64,000 nt of DNA, taken from positions 248,001 to 312,000 of the forward strand of contig CATQIH010000013.1 in NCBI GenBank assembly GCA_958296015.1, in the 5' to 3' direction. Made by a program: the position numbers and the translations under genes. This document shows positions 33,493 to 42,015 of the stretch, piece after piece (within the stretch, counting starts at the first letter, position 1; the number at the start of each line of letters is the position of its first letter). The notes under the pieces were generated by a model, which searched no databases, was not told the origin of the DNA, and saw nothing but the letters and a program-made list of their open reading frames with translations. The DNA comes from Cyclobacteriaceae bacterium (GTDB lineage: Bacteria > Bacteroidota > Bacteroidia > Cytophagales > Cyclobacteriaceae).

Positions 33493-33527
33493 TAAGTAGT
33501 CAAATATCTTATGATGTTGAATCCCTC

Positions 33528-33592
33528 AAACCTTCAAAGTTTCGGGTACTGTAGTGCAGAAAACGATATTGTTACAAAAACTTTGAAGGTTT
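33528..33592. repeat. 15-bp inverted repeat with long loop
   Basis: AAACCTTCAAAGTTT (33528-33542) and AAACTTTGAAGGTTT (33578-33592), perfect, 35-nt loop. It follows the DoxX-like gene and could end its transcript. The rest of the gap to 33796 holds only GC-rich imperfect palindromes (for example GTCATG...CATGAC at 33677-33720) and no credible gene. Confidence 0.6.
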
Positions 33593-33796
33593 TGTGCTCT
33601 TTGGTTTTAATTGGCTACTTGACGTTTACCCACGGCCACCCTCTCCGTGTTCCGCTGACTCACAGCAAGGCTGAATTGGTCATGCTGCTCCTGCTCCACA
33701 GTGGCCGCTCCGCCATGACTTGTGAGACGCAAGGCTACGAAGAATATAAATAGATGTGTATATAGGAGTGCTCACAAACCAAAAATTTAGTGCCGA

Positions 33797-34537
33797 CTAC
33801 GGCTCGTGACGGTTGGTCAGTTGTTCTGATTGGCTTACATACTTCCCTAAGATTTTCTTTCCATAGTAAAACAAACCTATCAGCGATACGGCCAGTAGCC
33901 CCACAAACACAAACTGGTCTATCGCACTACCGCTCTTTCCTTCTTCCATCAGCGTGCGCAACTCCTGCGCCTGGCTGCCTACCCAGATAAAAAACAGCGT
34001 ACGGGGCAACATGCCGAGCGTACCGGCAATCAGAAAGTTTTTCAGGTTAACACCTGCTATGGGCAACGCCACATTCATGATGGCAAAGGGCAGCACAGGA
34101 GAAATGCGCGCCATGATAATGATGCCAAACTGGTTGCCCTGTAACCCTTGCAGAAAAGCATCCAGTTGTGCTCCCTTTTTGCCGGGAAGCTGACGCACCG
34201 TCTGCAAAAAAGTGCCATTGTCTATCAGGTGCGTAAGCTGGTAGCCAATCAGCGAAGCGATGGTATACGCTAATACGATGAAAGGGCTGACCTTCATGCC
34301 CAGAAAGAAACCGCTGAGCAATGCCACAAAGGTGGTAGGCGTGAGGGCAAAGCCCATGGTAAAAAAACTGACCAGCAGCACCAGTGCCCAGGTAGCCGTA
34401 TCAAAACTTCGGATCAACGTTTCGTGCGTAAGTGCGTAGTAGGATATAAGCGAACTTGCTGCCAGGGGCATGACAGCCATCCATAGAAACAAAAACAGTG
34501 TTTTTCGATTGGTACGGGCAAGTTGGGTGATCCACAT
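33797..34537 (-). CDS. TVP38/TMEM64 family membrane protein
   Basis: 246 residues with five to six membrane helices. The family core is 'FVALLSGFFLGMKVSPFIVLAYTIASLIGYQL' (about 88-120), followed by 'GIIIMARISPVLPFAIMNVALPIAGVNLKNFLIAGTLGMLPRTLFFIWVGS' (140-190) with the conserved R-x-x-P-x-x-P-F. These SNARE-associated/DedA-related proteins are linked to lipid scrambling and membrane homeostasis. It is a single gene. Confidence 0.85.
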   Translation of the reverse strand: MWITQLARTNRKTLFLFLWMAVMPLAASSLISYYALTHETLIRSFDTATWALVLLVSFFTMGFALTPTTFVALLSGFFLGMKVSPFIVLAYTIASLIGYQLTHLIDNGTFLQTVRQLPGKKGAQLDAFLQGLQGNQFGIIIMARISPVLPFAIMNVALPIAGVNLKNFLIAGTLGMLPRTLFFIWVGSQAQELRTLMEEGKSGSAIDQFVFVGLLAVSLIGLFYYGKKILGKYVSQSEQLTNRHEP

Positions 34538-34657
34538 GAAAGCTCAGCGTTTTACAACAGATAAGAAGTAATCACGTATTATTGTTTTTATAATAAACTA
34601 TTAGCCTTTAGCTGCAAGCTTACAACTAATTAAGGAACGTCATATAATTATTCAACC

Positions 34658-35797
34658 ATGAAATTCGGAACCAAAGCCATCCATGCTGGTGTAGCACCAG
34701 ACCCTTCTACAGGTGCCATCATGACACCTATTTATCAGACCTCTACTTATGTGCAATCTTCGCCGGGCAAGCACAAAGGATTTGAATATGCCCGCACACA
34801 AAACCCTACGCGGCTGGCCCTGGAAAACAACCTGGCGGCACTGGAAAACGGCAAACACGGGCGCTGCTTTGGCTCTGGTATGGCGGCTATAGACGCTATC
34901 CTTAAACTGCTGAAACCTGGCGACGAGGTGATCAGCACCAACGACCTGTATGGCGGTACCTACCGTATCTTCACCAAGGTATTTCAGAACTACGGCATCA
35001 AATTCCACTTTGTGCCGATGAATGATGCCAGTAAGATCAAGGAAAAGATCAACGCACAGACCAAATTGTTCTGGGTAGAAACGCCTACCAATCCTATGAT
35101 GAGTATCGTAGACATCCAGCAGGTGGTGGATCTGGCAAAAAATACCGAGGCAATGGTTGTGGTAGATAATACATTTGCTACGCCTTACCTGCAAAATCCT
35201 TTAGACTTAGGGGCTGACATTGTGGTACATTCTATCACTAAATACTTGGGCGGCCACTCCGATACGGTGATGGGCAGCACGGTGGTGAAGGATGATGCGT
35301 TGGACGAAAAACTGGCTTTCATACAAAACAGTTGCGGAGCCGTGCCTGGCCCACAAGACTGCTTTCTGGTGCTGCGAGGTATCAAAACCTTGCATGTACG
35401 TATGCAACGGCACTGCGAGAATGGCCGCAAAGTAGCTGAATACCTCAAAGGCCATAGCAAAGTAGCGCAGGTATACTGGCCGGGCCTGAAAGACCTGCCT
35501 GGCTATGAGATAGCCAGCCAGCAGATGCGCGACTTTGGCGGGATGCTCTCGTTTGTGCTGAAAGGCGATAGCATAGAAGAAGCCTTCAAAGTGCTGGAAA
35601 ACTTTAAACTGTTTGCTTTGGCAGAATCTCTGGGCGGCGTAGAGTCTCTGGCAGGTCACCCGGCCAGCATGACCCACGCCAGCATTCCCAAAGAAGAGCG
35701 TATGAAAGCAGGCCTGACAGATTCACTCATACGGCTAAGTGTGGGTATAGAAGAAGCCGAAGACCTGATCGCCGACCTGGAGCAGGCCATCGGATAA
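34658..35797 (+). CDS. metB: Cystathionine gamma-synthase/lyase (PLP)
   Basis: 379 residues, full length. The PLP lysine is Lys195 in HSITKYLGGHSD; Asp170 in VVVDNTF pairs with the pyridine nitrogen; 'SGMAAIDA' (73-80) binds phosphate. 'ETPTNPMM' and the C-terminal 'ESLGGVESLAGHPASMTHASIP' fit the Cys/Met-metabolism family. The sequence fits both gamma-synthase and gamma-lyase; I cannot separate them here. Role: transsulfuration between cysteine and homocysteine. It stands alone on the + strand. Confidence 0.85.
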   Translation: MKFGTKAIHAGVAPDPSTGAIMTPIYQTSTYVQSSPGKHKGFEYARTQNPTRLALENNLAALENGKHGRCFGSGMAAIDAILKLLKPGDEVISTNDLYGGTYRIFTKVFQNYGIKFHFVPMNDASKIKEKINAQTKLFWVETPTNPMMSIVDIQQVVDLAKNTEAMVVVDNTFATPYLQNPLDLGADIVVHSITKYLGGHSDTVMGSTVVKDDALDEKLAFIQNSCGAVPGPQDCFLVLRGIKTLHVRMQRHCENGRKVAEYLKGHSKVAQVYWPGLKDLPGYEIASQQMRDFGGMLSFVLKGDSIEEAFKVLENFKLFALAESLGGVESLAGHPASMTHASIPKEERMKAGLTDSLIRLSVGIEEAEDLIADLEQAIG

Positions 35798-35821
35798 GAA
35801 GATGCTATAAAGACATGATAG

Positions 35822-36256
35822 GTATCTGTTGAGTCGCTTACAAAATCCTATCCTATGCTGATGCCTTACCAGTCTGCAAGTAACCGTCCGATTGATGGTG
35901 TTGATTTGGATGGGTTAGAGTATTTTCCTACGTATCAGTTGTGGCTTAATAAATTAACCGTTTCGGTCATTAATAAAGTGGATGCAGCGGAGAAACGGGC
36001 TGAAACTTGGGAGCGTATTCATTTAATTACCCAAAAGAAAGCTCCTACTCTTTTAGATAGAGTCAAATATAGAACTGAGGCTTATACTTATCAAATAGGT
36101 GAATATAGTGATATAGAAGACATATCAGTGCTAATATTTGGAAAAACTACCAAAGGAGAGGATACTACGGCAACAGATTACACTTTTGCAGGCTTTGGAA
36201 TATTACTTCCAGTAAGTGTCTAAGCTATCAAAAAAGGTTTAAAAGGATTGGGAAAG
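35822..36256 (+). pseudogene. RHS-family C-terminal fragment
   Basis: The frame begins abruptly at 'VSVESLTKSYPMLMPYQSASNRPIDGVDLDGLEYF', the segment that normally follows RHS core '...GKFLSVDPL'. The intact part reads from ATG 35855 to TAA 36221-36223. After the stop, the same frame continues with 'AIKKGLKGLGK', which belongs to the same family, so the stop is a nonsense codon. Upstream of 35822 there are in-frame stops. The RHS core is missing here but a core fragment lies at 39435-39803. It is probably untranslated debris. Confidence 0.65.
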
Positions 36257-36269
36257 CGGGGCTTTTTAT

Positions 36270-36599
36270 TTACACTGGAATATTTTTGAGTAGTTCAATA
36301 AGTTCTTTATCGGAGAGGTTTTCCTTTTCGGATTTATCATAGATAGTGAGCAGGTACACGGCATCCTCAGCCACTATAAAGTTAGTGATGACCCTGGCCC
36401 CACCGGACTTGCCTTTTCCTTTGGAGGCAATAGAGATGCGGATTTTGTAGCAGTTCTGGCTAATCAAGGCTCCTTGCTGCGGGTCTTCTTTCAAGCGTTA
36501 AATCAGAGCTATGTATTCTGTTTTCAGCGAGGCATACTTTTTAGCCAGTTTTTTCAAGTTCTTTTCAAACTTGGGAATGGTTTTAACACTATAACTCAT
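36270..36599 (-). pseudogene. RelE/ParE-type toxin with in-frame stop
   Basis: From ATG 36599 the frame reads 'MSYSVKTIPKFEKNLKKL...TEYIALI', then TAA at 36498-36500, then continues in the same frame with 'RLKEDPQQGALI', 'CYKIRISIASKGKGKSGGARVI' and 'LLTIYDKSEKENLSDKEL'. Together this is a complete RelE-like toxin of 110 codons with one nonsense codon, most simply CAA to TAA. The start overlaps the antitoxin stop by 11 nt. The toxin is therefore probably dead while the antitoxin gene is intact. Confidence 0.78.
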
Positions 36600-36798
36600 T
36601 GATCAGATCCTCAGCATTACGGGCTTGTAGTTTGCCTTCCCTGACCAACTTTAGCTCTTCCACCGCTTCCCTAACATCCTGCATAAGTTCAGCTTTGGTA
36701 TCAGAAAGTGGCGTTGCTTTTTTAACAAAAGAGAAGTTTTTCAGCAGTTCCATGAAGAAAGTTGCTTTGCTGTCTTTAATGTCGAGTAATATTTTCAT
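36589..36798 (-). CDS. Antitoxin of the RelE-type pair
   Basis: 69 residues: a beta-strand start 'MKILLDIKDSKATFFMELLKNF', a linker, and a helical tail 'ELMQDVREAVEELKLVREGKLQARNAEDLINEL' that is typical of the toxin-wrapping part of Phd/RelB-like antitoxins in Bacteroidota. The reading frame is intact, unlike the toxin's. It lies just upstream of the toxin and 14 nt downstream of the XRE fragment on the same strand. Confidence 0.72.
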   Translation of the reverse strand: MKILLDIKDSKATFFMELLKNFSFVKKATPLSDTKAELMQDVREAVEELKLVREGKLQARNAEDLINEL

Positions 36799-37033
36799 AA
36801 CCTATAGATTTATCAGGCAAACGCCTTTTTGGTTTTAAAGTTCTGAATCACATTGTCAATGAGAAAGAACAAATGCTTTTTAGTATCGGCATCCAGTCGT
36901 TCAATATCATCTATGCGTCTAAGTACTTCCTTGTCATAGCTGGAAAGTTCCCCTTCGCCAATCAAGAAATCCACACTGACATTAAAAACTTTGGCCAGCT
37001 TTAATAACACCTCAATGGAGGTGTCCGCTTCCC

Positions 37034-37864
37034 CTAAGCCGCAACCGGTTTAAAATAGAGAGTAGAATTCTTTTCTAGATCATCTGGCGTTTTAAATTCA
37101 ATAGAGCTATGAGGCCGAATGTAGTTGTAAACATTCCACCACTCCTGAATACGCTGATTCAGATGGTCCAAATTTTCAAACCATTCTAAGTTCAAACATT
37201 CCGTTCTTAGTGTGCCATTTAATCTTTCAATCAATCCATTCTGAGTTGGCTTTCCCGGCTGAATGAACTTTAGCTCTACCTTTTTATCAGCAGCCCATAG
37301 CGCTAATTTATCAGAAATAAATTCTGGTCCATTATCACAGCGAATATAAGCTGGACAGCCTCTCCACTCTATCAATTTGTCTAGGATATTCGTCAAATCT
37401 TCAGCAGGGATACTCTTTTTTGCTTCTGTCCATAGTGCCTTACGGGAATGCTCATCCATAATGTTAATAATCCTAACACGTTGCTGTTGTTCACCAATTA
37501 CCCACTCACTGACAAAATCCATAGCCCAGCCCTCATTCACTTTTTCTGGGGCTAATAAATCCTGAAAAAGCCGTTTTAACTTTGCTCTTTTTGGAGGCTT
37601 ACGAAGATGCAATGCTTCATTCTTCCATATCCGATAGACGCGCTTATGATTCCAGAGATAACCCTGATTTCGTAAATAATGAAACGTCATCCAAAAGCCC
37701 CAGGCCACAAACTGTTTTGTTACTTTATGCAATTGCTCAATAATCCGCTCATCTTCCTGCTCGGGTCTATGGCCCTGTTTGCGGACATAATATGTTTGCC
37801 GACGTATGCCCAGCACTCTGCTTTTGCGTCGTACACTATCACTTGAAGCTATGCTATCCATCAT
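37034..37864 (-). CDS. IS3-family transposase, orfB (DDE integrase)
   Basis: 276 residues. An HTH_21-like region ('ILGIRRQTYYVRKQG', 'VAWGFWMTFHYLRNQGYLWNHKRVYRIWK') is followed by the rve domain with the catalytic triad: Asp in WAMDFVSEW, Asp in IRCDNGPEF and Glu in GLIERLNGTLR. It ends with 'WWNVYNYIRPHSSIEFKTPDDL'. The start ATG overlaps the orfA stop (ATGA). I see no A6G slippery site at the junction, so orfB may be made by coupling rather than by -1 frameshifting. Confidence 0.93.
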   Translation of the reverse strand: MMDSIASSDSVRRKSRVLGIRRQTYYVRKQGHRPEQEDERIIEQLHKVTKQFVAWGFWMTFHYLRNQGYLWNHKRVYRIWKNEALHLRKPPKRAKLKRLFQDLLAPEKVNEGWAMDFVSEWVIGEQQQRVRIINIMDEHSRKALWTEAKKSIPAEDLTNILDKLIEWRGCPAYIRCDNGPEFISDKLALWAADKKVELKFIQPGKPTQNGLIERLNGTLRTECLNLEWFENLDHLNQRIQEWWNVYNYIRPHSSIEFKTPDDLEKNSTLYFKPVAA

Positions 37865-38172
37865 TTCTTCTCCTTGTGCTGGGCTGAGAACTTTTTTGCA
37901 ATTGCATAACCTTCTTTGAGGATGTCATGATCTATCTGCAATTCAGCATACATACGCTTAAGCCGTACATTCTCCTGTTCTAATTGTCTGAGCCGCCTAC
38001 GATCATCATTTTGTTGATCTGATAAATCTTTCCGCCCGGCGGCCCGGTTCCATTTGAAGAAGGTGGCGGGGCTGATTTGGTGGCGACGGCAAATATCTTC
38101 CACATTTTTGCCTTCATCTTGTTCAGCTAAAATAGCTAGACGCTGTGATTCATTAAATTTACCCTTATACAT
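37861..38172 (-). CDS. IS3-family transposase, orfA
   Basis: 103 residues. It has a HTH_Tnp_1 domain: 'RLAILAEQDEGKNVEDICRRHQISPATFFKWNRAAGRKDLSD', followed by a leucine-zipper-like coil 'RLRQLEQENVRLKRMYAELQIDHDILKEGYAI'. It binds the IS ends and pairs with orfB. It overlaps orfB by 4 nt. Confidence 0.92.
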   Translation of the reverse strand: MYKGKFNESQRLAILAEQDEGKNVEDICRRHQISPATFFKWNRAAGRKDLSDQQNDDRRRLRQLEQENVRLKRMYAELQIDHDILKEGYAIAKKFSAQHKEKK

Positions 38173-38522
38173 GACTCTTTTTTTAAAAGTTAAACATTAT
38201 TTGCTTAACTCTCCATTTTCATGTGGTTGCGCTTATTGGGAAGAGGACAGAGGGGGTATTGGCATTGCGTTCATAGTTGCCAAGGATGGATGGTACGGGA
38301 AGCCCCGATCTTATCGGCCAGTTCCTGTTGGGATAAGCCTTGTTGCTTTCTGAGCTGGATGATACGTTCTCCGATGTTCACACGAATGAGCTAAGGTCAA
38401 TGCATTTTCTTTATACAAGGCAAATTTAGGCAAAAGAGTTTGACAAAAGAAATGCTTGTTTGTTATGTAAAAGAAAAGAGATATATACATTTGCCCAACA
38501 AGTTTGACATGAAAAATAATTT

Positions 38523-39433
38523 ATGGAAATACCGGAGATCAAAGCCCACCTTACCCTGGCCCAGGTGCTGCATTATTATCATCTGAAGCCCGATAAGCAA
38601 CTACGGCTATGCTATCCGTTTTACGAAGACAAGACACCCAGTATGCAAATCTACTACAAGACGCATACGGCCTACTGTTTTTCTAGCAACTGCCCCGCGC
38701 ATGGCAAAAGCCTGGACGTGATAGACTTTGTGATGTATAAAGAAGGATGCAGTAAACACGAAGCAATTTTAAAGGCAGGACAGATGAGCACGGGTACGGT
38801 CAAGAACCAGAAGCCCATCACTGAACTGCCAAGAATAACAGTGCTGACCAAAATCTTTACCTACTTCAAAAATGGTGTCCATAACTCTAAGCCGACACAG
38901 GAGTATTTACAGCAAAGAGGTTTGGCCTACAACAAAACCGAGGTAAGCTACAACTCTGGTCAGTTCCACCACGGAGCACGTAAAGACACTTATCCGATTG
39001 AAAGCTGTGTACAATACGGTTTGCTACTGGATTTGGAAGCCAAAAGCAGGACGGCAACCCGGCCTATAAACCTTTTGGCAAGTGGTGTATCGTCTTTGCT
39101 TTGCGCAACAGGCAAAACCAAATTGTAAGCCTGTACTTCCGCAGCACCTTAGACGATAAAAATCAACGGCACTTTTATTTAAAGGACAGGCAGGGACTTT
39201 ACCCAAAATACCCAGGCAAAGACAACAAACGCCTGATAATTATGGAATCCGTTGTTGATGCTGCAACCCTGTTGGAACAGGAATAAATCAAAGGCCATTA
39301 TCAAATCCTAAGCCTGTACGAGACCAACGGACTGATAGAGGAACACACCCAAGCCATAACAGAGTTAAAGGGACTTGAAGAAATCATTTTCTTTTTGAAC
39401 GGGGATCAGCTACTTCCCACTGCGGGTCGGTGA
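38523..39433 (+). pseudogene. CHC2 zinc-finger/Toprim primase of a mobile element, decayed
   Basis: The N-terminal zinc-finger part reads 'LRLCYPFYEDKTPSMQIYY' and 'CFSSNCPAHGKSLDVIDFVMYKE'. Near 39040 the frame is lost, consistent with one A missing from an A-run; the continuation is 'QDGNPAYKPFGKWCIVFALRNRQNQIVSLYFRS' and the Toprim part 'RLIIMESVVDAATLLEQE'. A TAA at 39284-39286 then interrupts it, and the frame goes on to 'GLEEIIFFLNGD' before losing similarity. This is the primase found on Bacteroidota mobilizable elements. A TACATTTG box (38486-38493) and two AGTTTGACA sites (38437, 38510) lie upstream. Confidence 0.75.
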
Positions 39434-39434
39434 G

Positions 39435-39803
39435 TTGCTCGTATTGAGCCGCCGTGGCCGGTTAGGAATGTATCGGCCCAAAGCCAGCAAAGCAGACGGC
39501 AGCCTGTCGCTGGGTCAGCGGCACCACGAATTATCCAACCACCTAGGCAATGTGCTTGCTGTCATCACAGATGAAGTAAAGATCAACACGGATAACCTGC
39601 ATGAGCCAGTGATATTGCAACAGCAAGATTACTATAGCTTCGGTATGGTTCAAAAGGAAAGAATCTGGTAATCAGAGGGTTACCGCTATAAGTACGGCTT
39701 TAATGGCAAAGAAAAAGATACAGACTTCCAGAATAATTATGACTATGGCTTTAGAATATACAATCCGAGCATTGGGAAGTTTTTGAGTGTGGATTCGCGA
39801 TGA
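39435..39803 (+). pseudogene. RHS core fragment
   Basis: Reads 'RGRLGMYRPK', 'HHELSNHLGNVLAVITDE' and 'QQQDYYSFGM', then TAA at 39669-39671, then continues in frame with 'SEGYRYKYGFNGKEKDTDFQ', 'YDYGFRIYNPSIGKFLSVDS' and stops at 39801-39803. These are the hallmarks of the RHS-repeat-associated core. The 5' part joins primase debris. The fragment ends at FLSVD, exactly where the piece at 35822 begins. Confidence 0.78.
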
Positions 39804-39865
39804 ATCGCGGCTCTGCCACAAGAACCTTAACAAAAGGCTACGGCCGGTTGATGTTAGCGTGAAGT

Positions 39866-41809
39866 TTACGGGTTTTTGGGCAAGCCAAGATATAGCTTTC
39901 CTTCGTAACCACTCAGCGTAACATTACCGCCAGCGTGCGAAATTTCCGCATACTGGAAATTGATCTTTAGCTTGTAACCATGCTGCTGCAATTCAAAAAT
40001 GGTATAAGGGGATGCCACCGAGTCTGTCATCACTTCGGGAATGCTGGCATAGTTGTCACGTTGGTTTTTCTCCCAGTTTAGAAAAAAGTTTCGCATGGGC
40101 GTTTGTATAACTATTTGCTGGTTTTTGCTCAGTGTCAGTGTTTGCGTTTTGGTATCAACTGCAAGGGAGTAAAGGTCGCCTTTCAGCCTAAATTTCATGG
40201 TATCCTGTGGGTTTTCATAATTTCCTCTATGAAGATGAGGTACCAGGTAGTCATAACCAGCCACGCGCTCAATATAGGTATCGCTTTGTGCAGCATACAA
40301 ATAGGACGAAGCTGTTGCTATCTGGTTGAGGTCCATTACCTCAAGTACGGCCTGTGCTTCGTCAAAATAGTTGATATTGAAAGACACATCAGCCGAATCT
40401 GCTTCACCCTGATACACCAGCGAATCCATCGATTGTGTAAACCACGGCTGGATGTCATCAAACCTGTAATAATCGTCCAGATAGCGAATGATAGAAGAAA
40501 TTTCCTGGGATATGGAATCTGGCAAAGTGATGCCTTCCGGCGCATGGCGCAGGTAGCGGTCTGATAAATACGCCTTTTCGGTGACCAGTTTGTTGTTTTG
40601 AAGTAAATGAGCGTCTGTTAGCAATTGCTCCAACCTGTTTACCTGGCTGCGTCTGCTTACGGCATGTGCTCCCCAGAAGCCAAAAGAAGAAAGCAGTACC
40701 ACCACCGCTAGCGAAACAGGAATAACCTTGATACGGTCGGGCCGCAATAGCTTATACATCGACAGCAGAGCCAGCCAGATGCCCAGCACCAGAATAAAGT
40801 ATCGGTTGATGGTGAAGCCGTAATCATGCAGTCGCATACCTATGGCGATGAACAGCACGGCTGACAGTGGAAGCATCAGCATATAAAATACGCGGCTGAA
40901 TTTTCTGATCCAGCCATACTCAGCCAGCTGCGCATAAGGATACAATAGCAGGGTAGTGAGATAGCCCAGCGCAGCCACGCCCAGCGTTAGATAAGCCATA
41001 ATTCCTTTGGGCCAGTCCCATATCACAACCGTTTTGATCACATATACATACAAAATAGCAAGATACAGTACCAGCAGGCTCAGCAGGATATACTGTGCAA
41101 AAATACGCAGCCCCTTAGGAAAATCACTGTTCTCAGTCTGTAAGATATGGTGATCCACACCGCCCATAAATATCCAAATGTTGACTACACTCAGGTGAAA
41201 TACAAATATTTCTGAATAGAGATTGCTATCAATTTTTACATCAAAAAGCAGGTGCACTGCCACCACAGCCAGGATGATGCCCAGGCACAAAACGCCTGCA
41301 TACAGCAGAGACACCCAAAGCCGGATGAAAAGCATTTTATTGAATTGCCAGAAGCTGGCATTGTTGCCCGACTGTACGAAAGGCGCAAAAGCAATGGCCA
41401 GGTGTATGACGATACTGAACAAAATATACCGCACATAAGGCCAGTAAGTAGCCAGTGTAGTATTAGTCGCTGCCAAACTGAAATATATCATCACCAAAAG
41501 GCATACACCTGCTACATTGCTTGTCCATTTTATAGGCTTCCAGGCATGAGTTTCTGCATACACTGCCAGGGCAAAGAACAAAGGCACACCCACAGCACCG
41601 GTAAGCACCAGGTTGATCAGTACCTGATAAGATTGATCTACCTGATAGTCTCGCTCTATTAGTATGACTGCTGAGGAAAATACCAGCATGGCGGAAGCAA
41701 CCACCAAAGGAAATCTGCGCACAGCCAGCCAGGCACTATCAGCCAGGTATTGAACAGAAGGGAAATGAATTTTCAAATGAATGTGGGTTTTTGAAGGTAA
41801 TTTATACAA
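39866..41809 (-). CDS. DUF4153 family membrane protein
   Basis: 647 residues. Twelve or so membrane helices fill residues 30-400 ('RFPLVVASAMLVFSSAVILIERDY' at the start, then 'YVIKTVVIWDWPKGIMAYLTLGVAALGYLT', a DUF4153 hallmark). A C-terminal extracytoplasmic domain of about 230 residues follows. Function unknown. It starts at ATG 41809; the next gene is divergent, 206 nt away. Confidence 0.85.
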   Translation of the reverse strand: MYKLPSKTHIHLKIHFPSVQYLADSAWLAVRRFPLVVASAMLVFSSAVILIERDYQVDQSYQVLINLVLTGAVGVPLFFALAVYAETHAWKPIKWTSNVAGVCLLVMIYFSLAATNTTLATYWPYVRYILFSIVIHLAIAFAPFVQSGNNASFWQFNKMLFIRLWVSLLYAGVLCLGIILAVVAVHLLFDVKIDSNLYSEIFVFHLSVVNIWIFMGGVDHHILQTENSDFPKGLRIFAQYILLSLLVLYLAILYVYVIKTVVIWDWPKGIMAYLTLGVAALGYLTTLLLYPYAQLAEYGWIRKFSRVFYMLMLPLSAVLFIAIGMRLHDYGFTINRYFILVLGIWLALLSMYKLLRPDRIKVIPVSLAVVVLLSSFGFWGAHAVSRRSQVNRLEQLLTDAHLLQNNKLVTEKAYLSDRYLRHAPEGITLPDSISQEISSIIRYLDDYYRFDDIQPWFTQSMDSLVYQGEADSADVSFNINYFDEAQAVLEVMDLNQIATASSYLYAAQSDTYIERVAGYDYLVPHLHRGNYENPQDTMKFRLKGDLYSLAVDTKTQTLTLSKNQQIVIQTPMRNFFLNWEKNQRDNYASIPEVMTDSVASPYTIFELQQHGYKLKINFQYAEISHAGGNVTLSGYEGKLYLGLPKNP

Positions 41810-42015
41810 TTCTATACAATATGCTGCTGTTGCCTGCCTGTTTTGAAGACGAAAGGATATGAAATTTACGTTAGTCTGCTATAGATTTTTGTAAGGTATT
41901 GATTTTGTGTGTTTTACATGCTTCTCTTACCTGGTCGATATATGTCATTAAATAGTGCTTCTGTCTTTTGCAGGAGTGCGTAAGTTTGGCCTATAAACTA
42001 AAGATACATAAGCAT

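Larger units (their letters stand above)
37022..38249 (-). mobile_element. IS3-family insertion sequence, complete
   Basis: 1228 bp with TGT...ACA ends. The 25-nt ends TGTCCGCTTCCCC... (37022 side) and TGTCCTCTTCCCA... (38249 side, reverse complement) match at 19 positions. A 4-bp target duplication GAGG flanks it at 37018-37021 and 38250-38253. It carries two overlapping transposase frames. The boundaries are confirmed by the restored XRE reading frame. Both genes are intact, so it may be active. Confidence 0.92.
36813..38381 (-). pseudogene. XRE-family regulator split by the IS3 element and frame-shifted
   Basis: The 5' piece (38381 to 38250) starts at GTG with 'NIGERIIQLRKQQGLSQQELADKIGASRTI', a good helix-turn-helix. 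A tandem ATCCATCC (38284-38291 on +) shifts the frame; removing one ATCC restores 'LGNYERNANTPS'. The IS inserts here. The 3' piece (37021 to 36813) continues 'SIEVLLKLAKVFNVSVDFLIGEGE'. Joining the pieces without the IS and one GAGG copy restores AAT ACC CCC TCC ATT GAG (NTPSIE). The regulator probably controlled the adjacent pair. Confidence 0.82.

Noticed and set aside
33511-33753. 80-residue + frame after the DoxX-like gene
   Set aside because: It runs through the 15-bp inverted repeat and GC-rich palindromes; composition is not protein-like.
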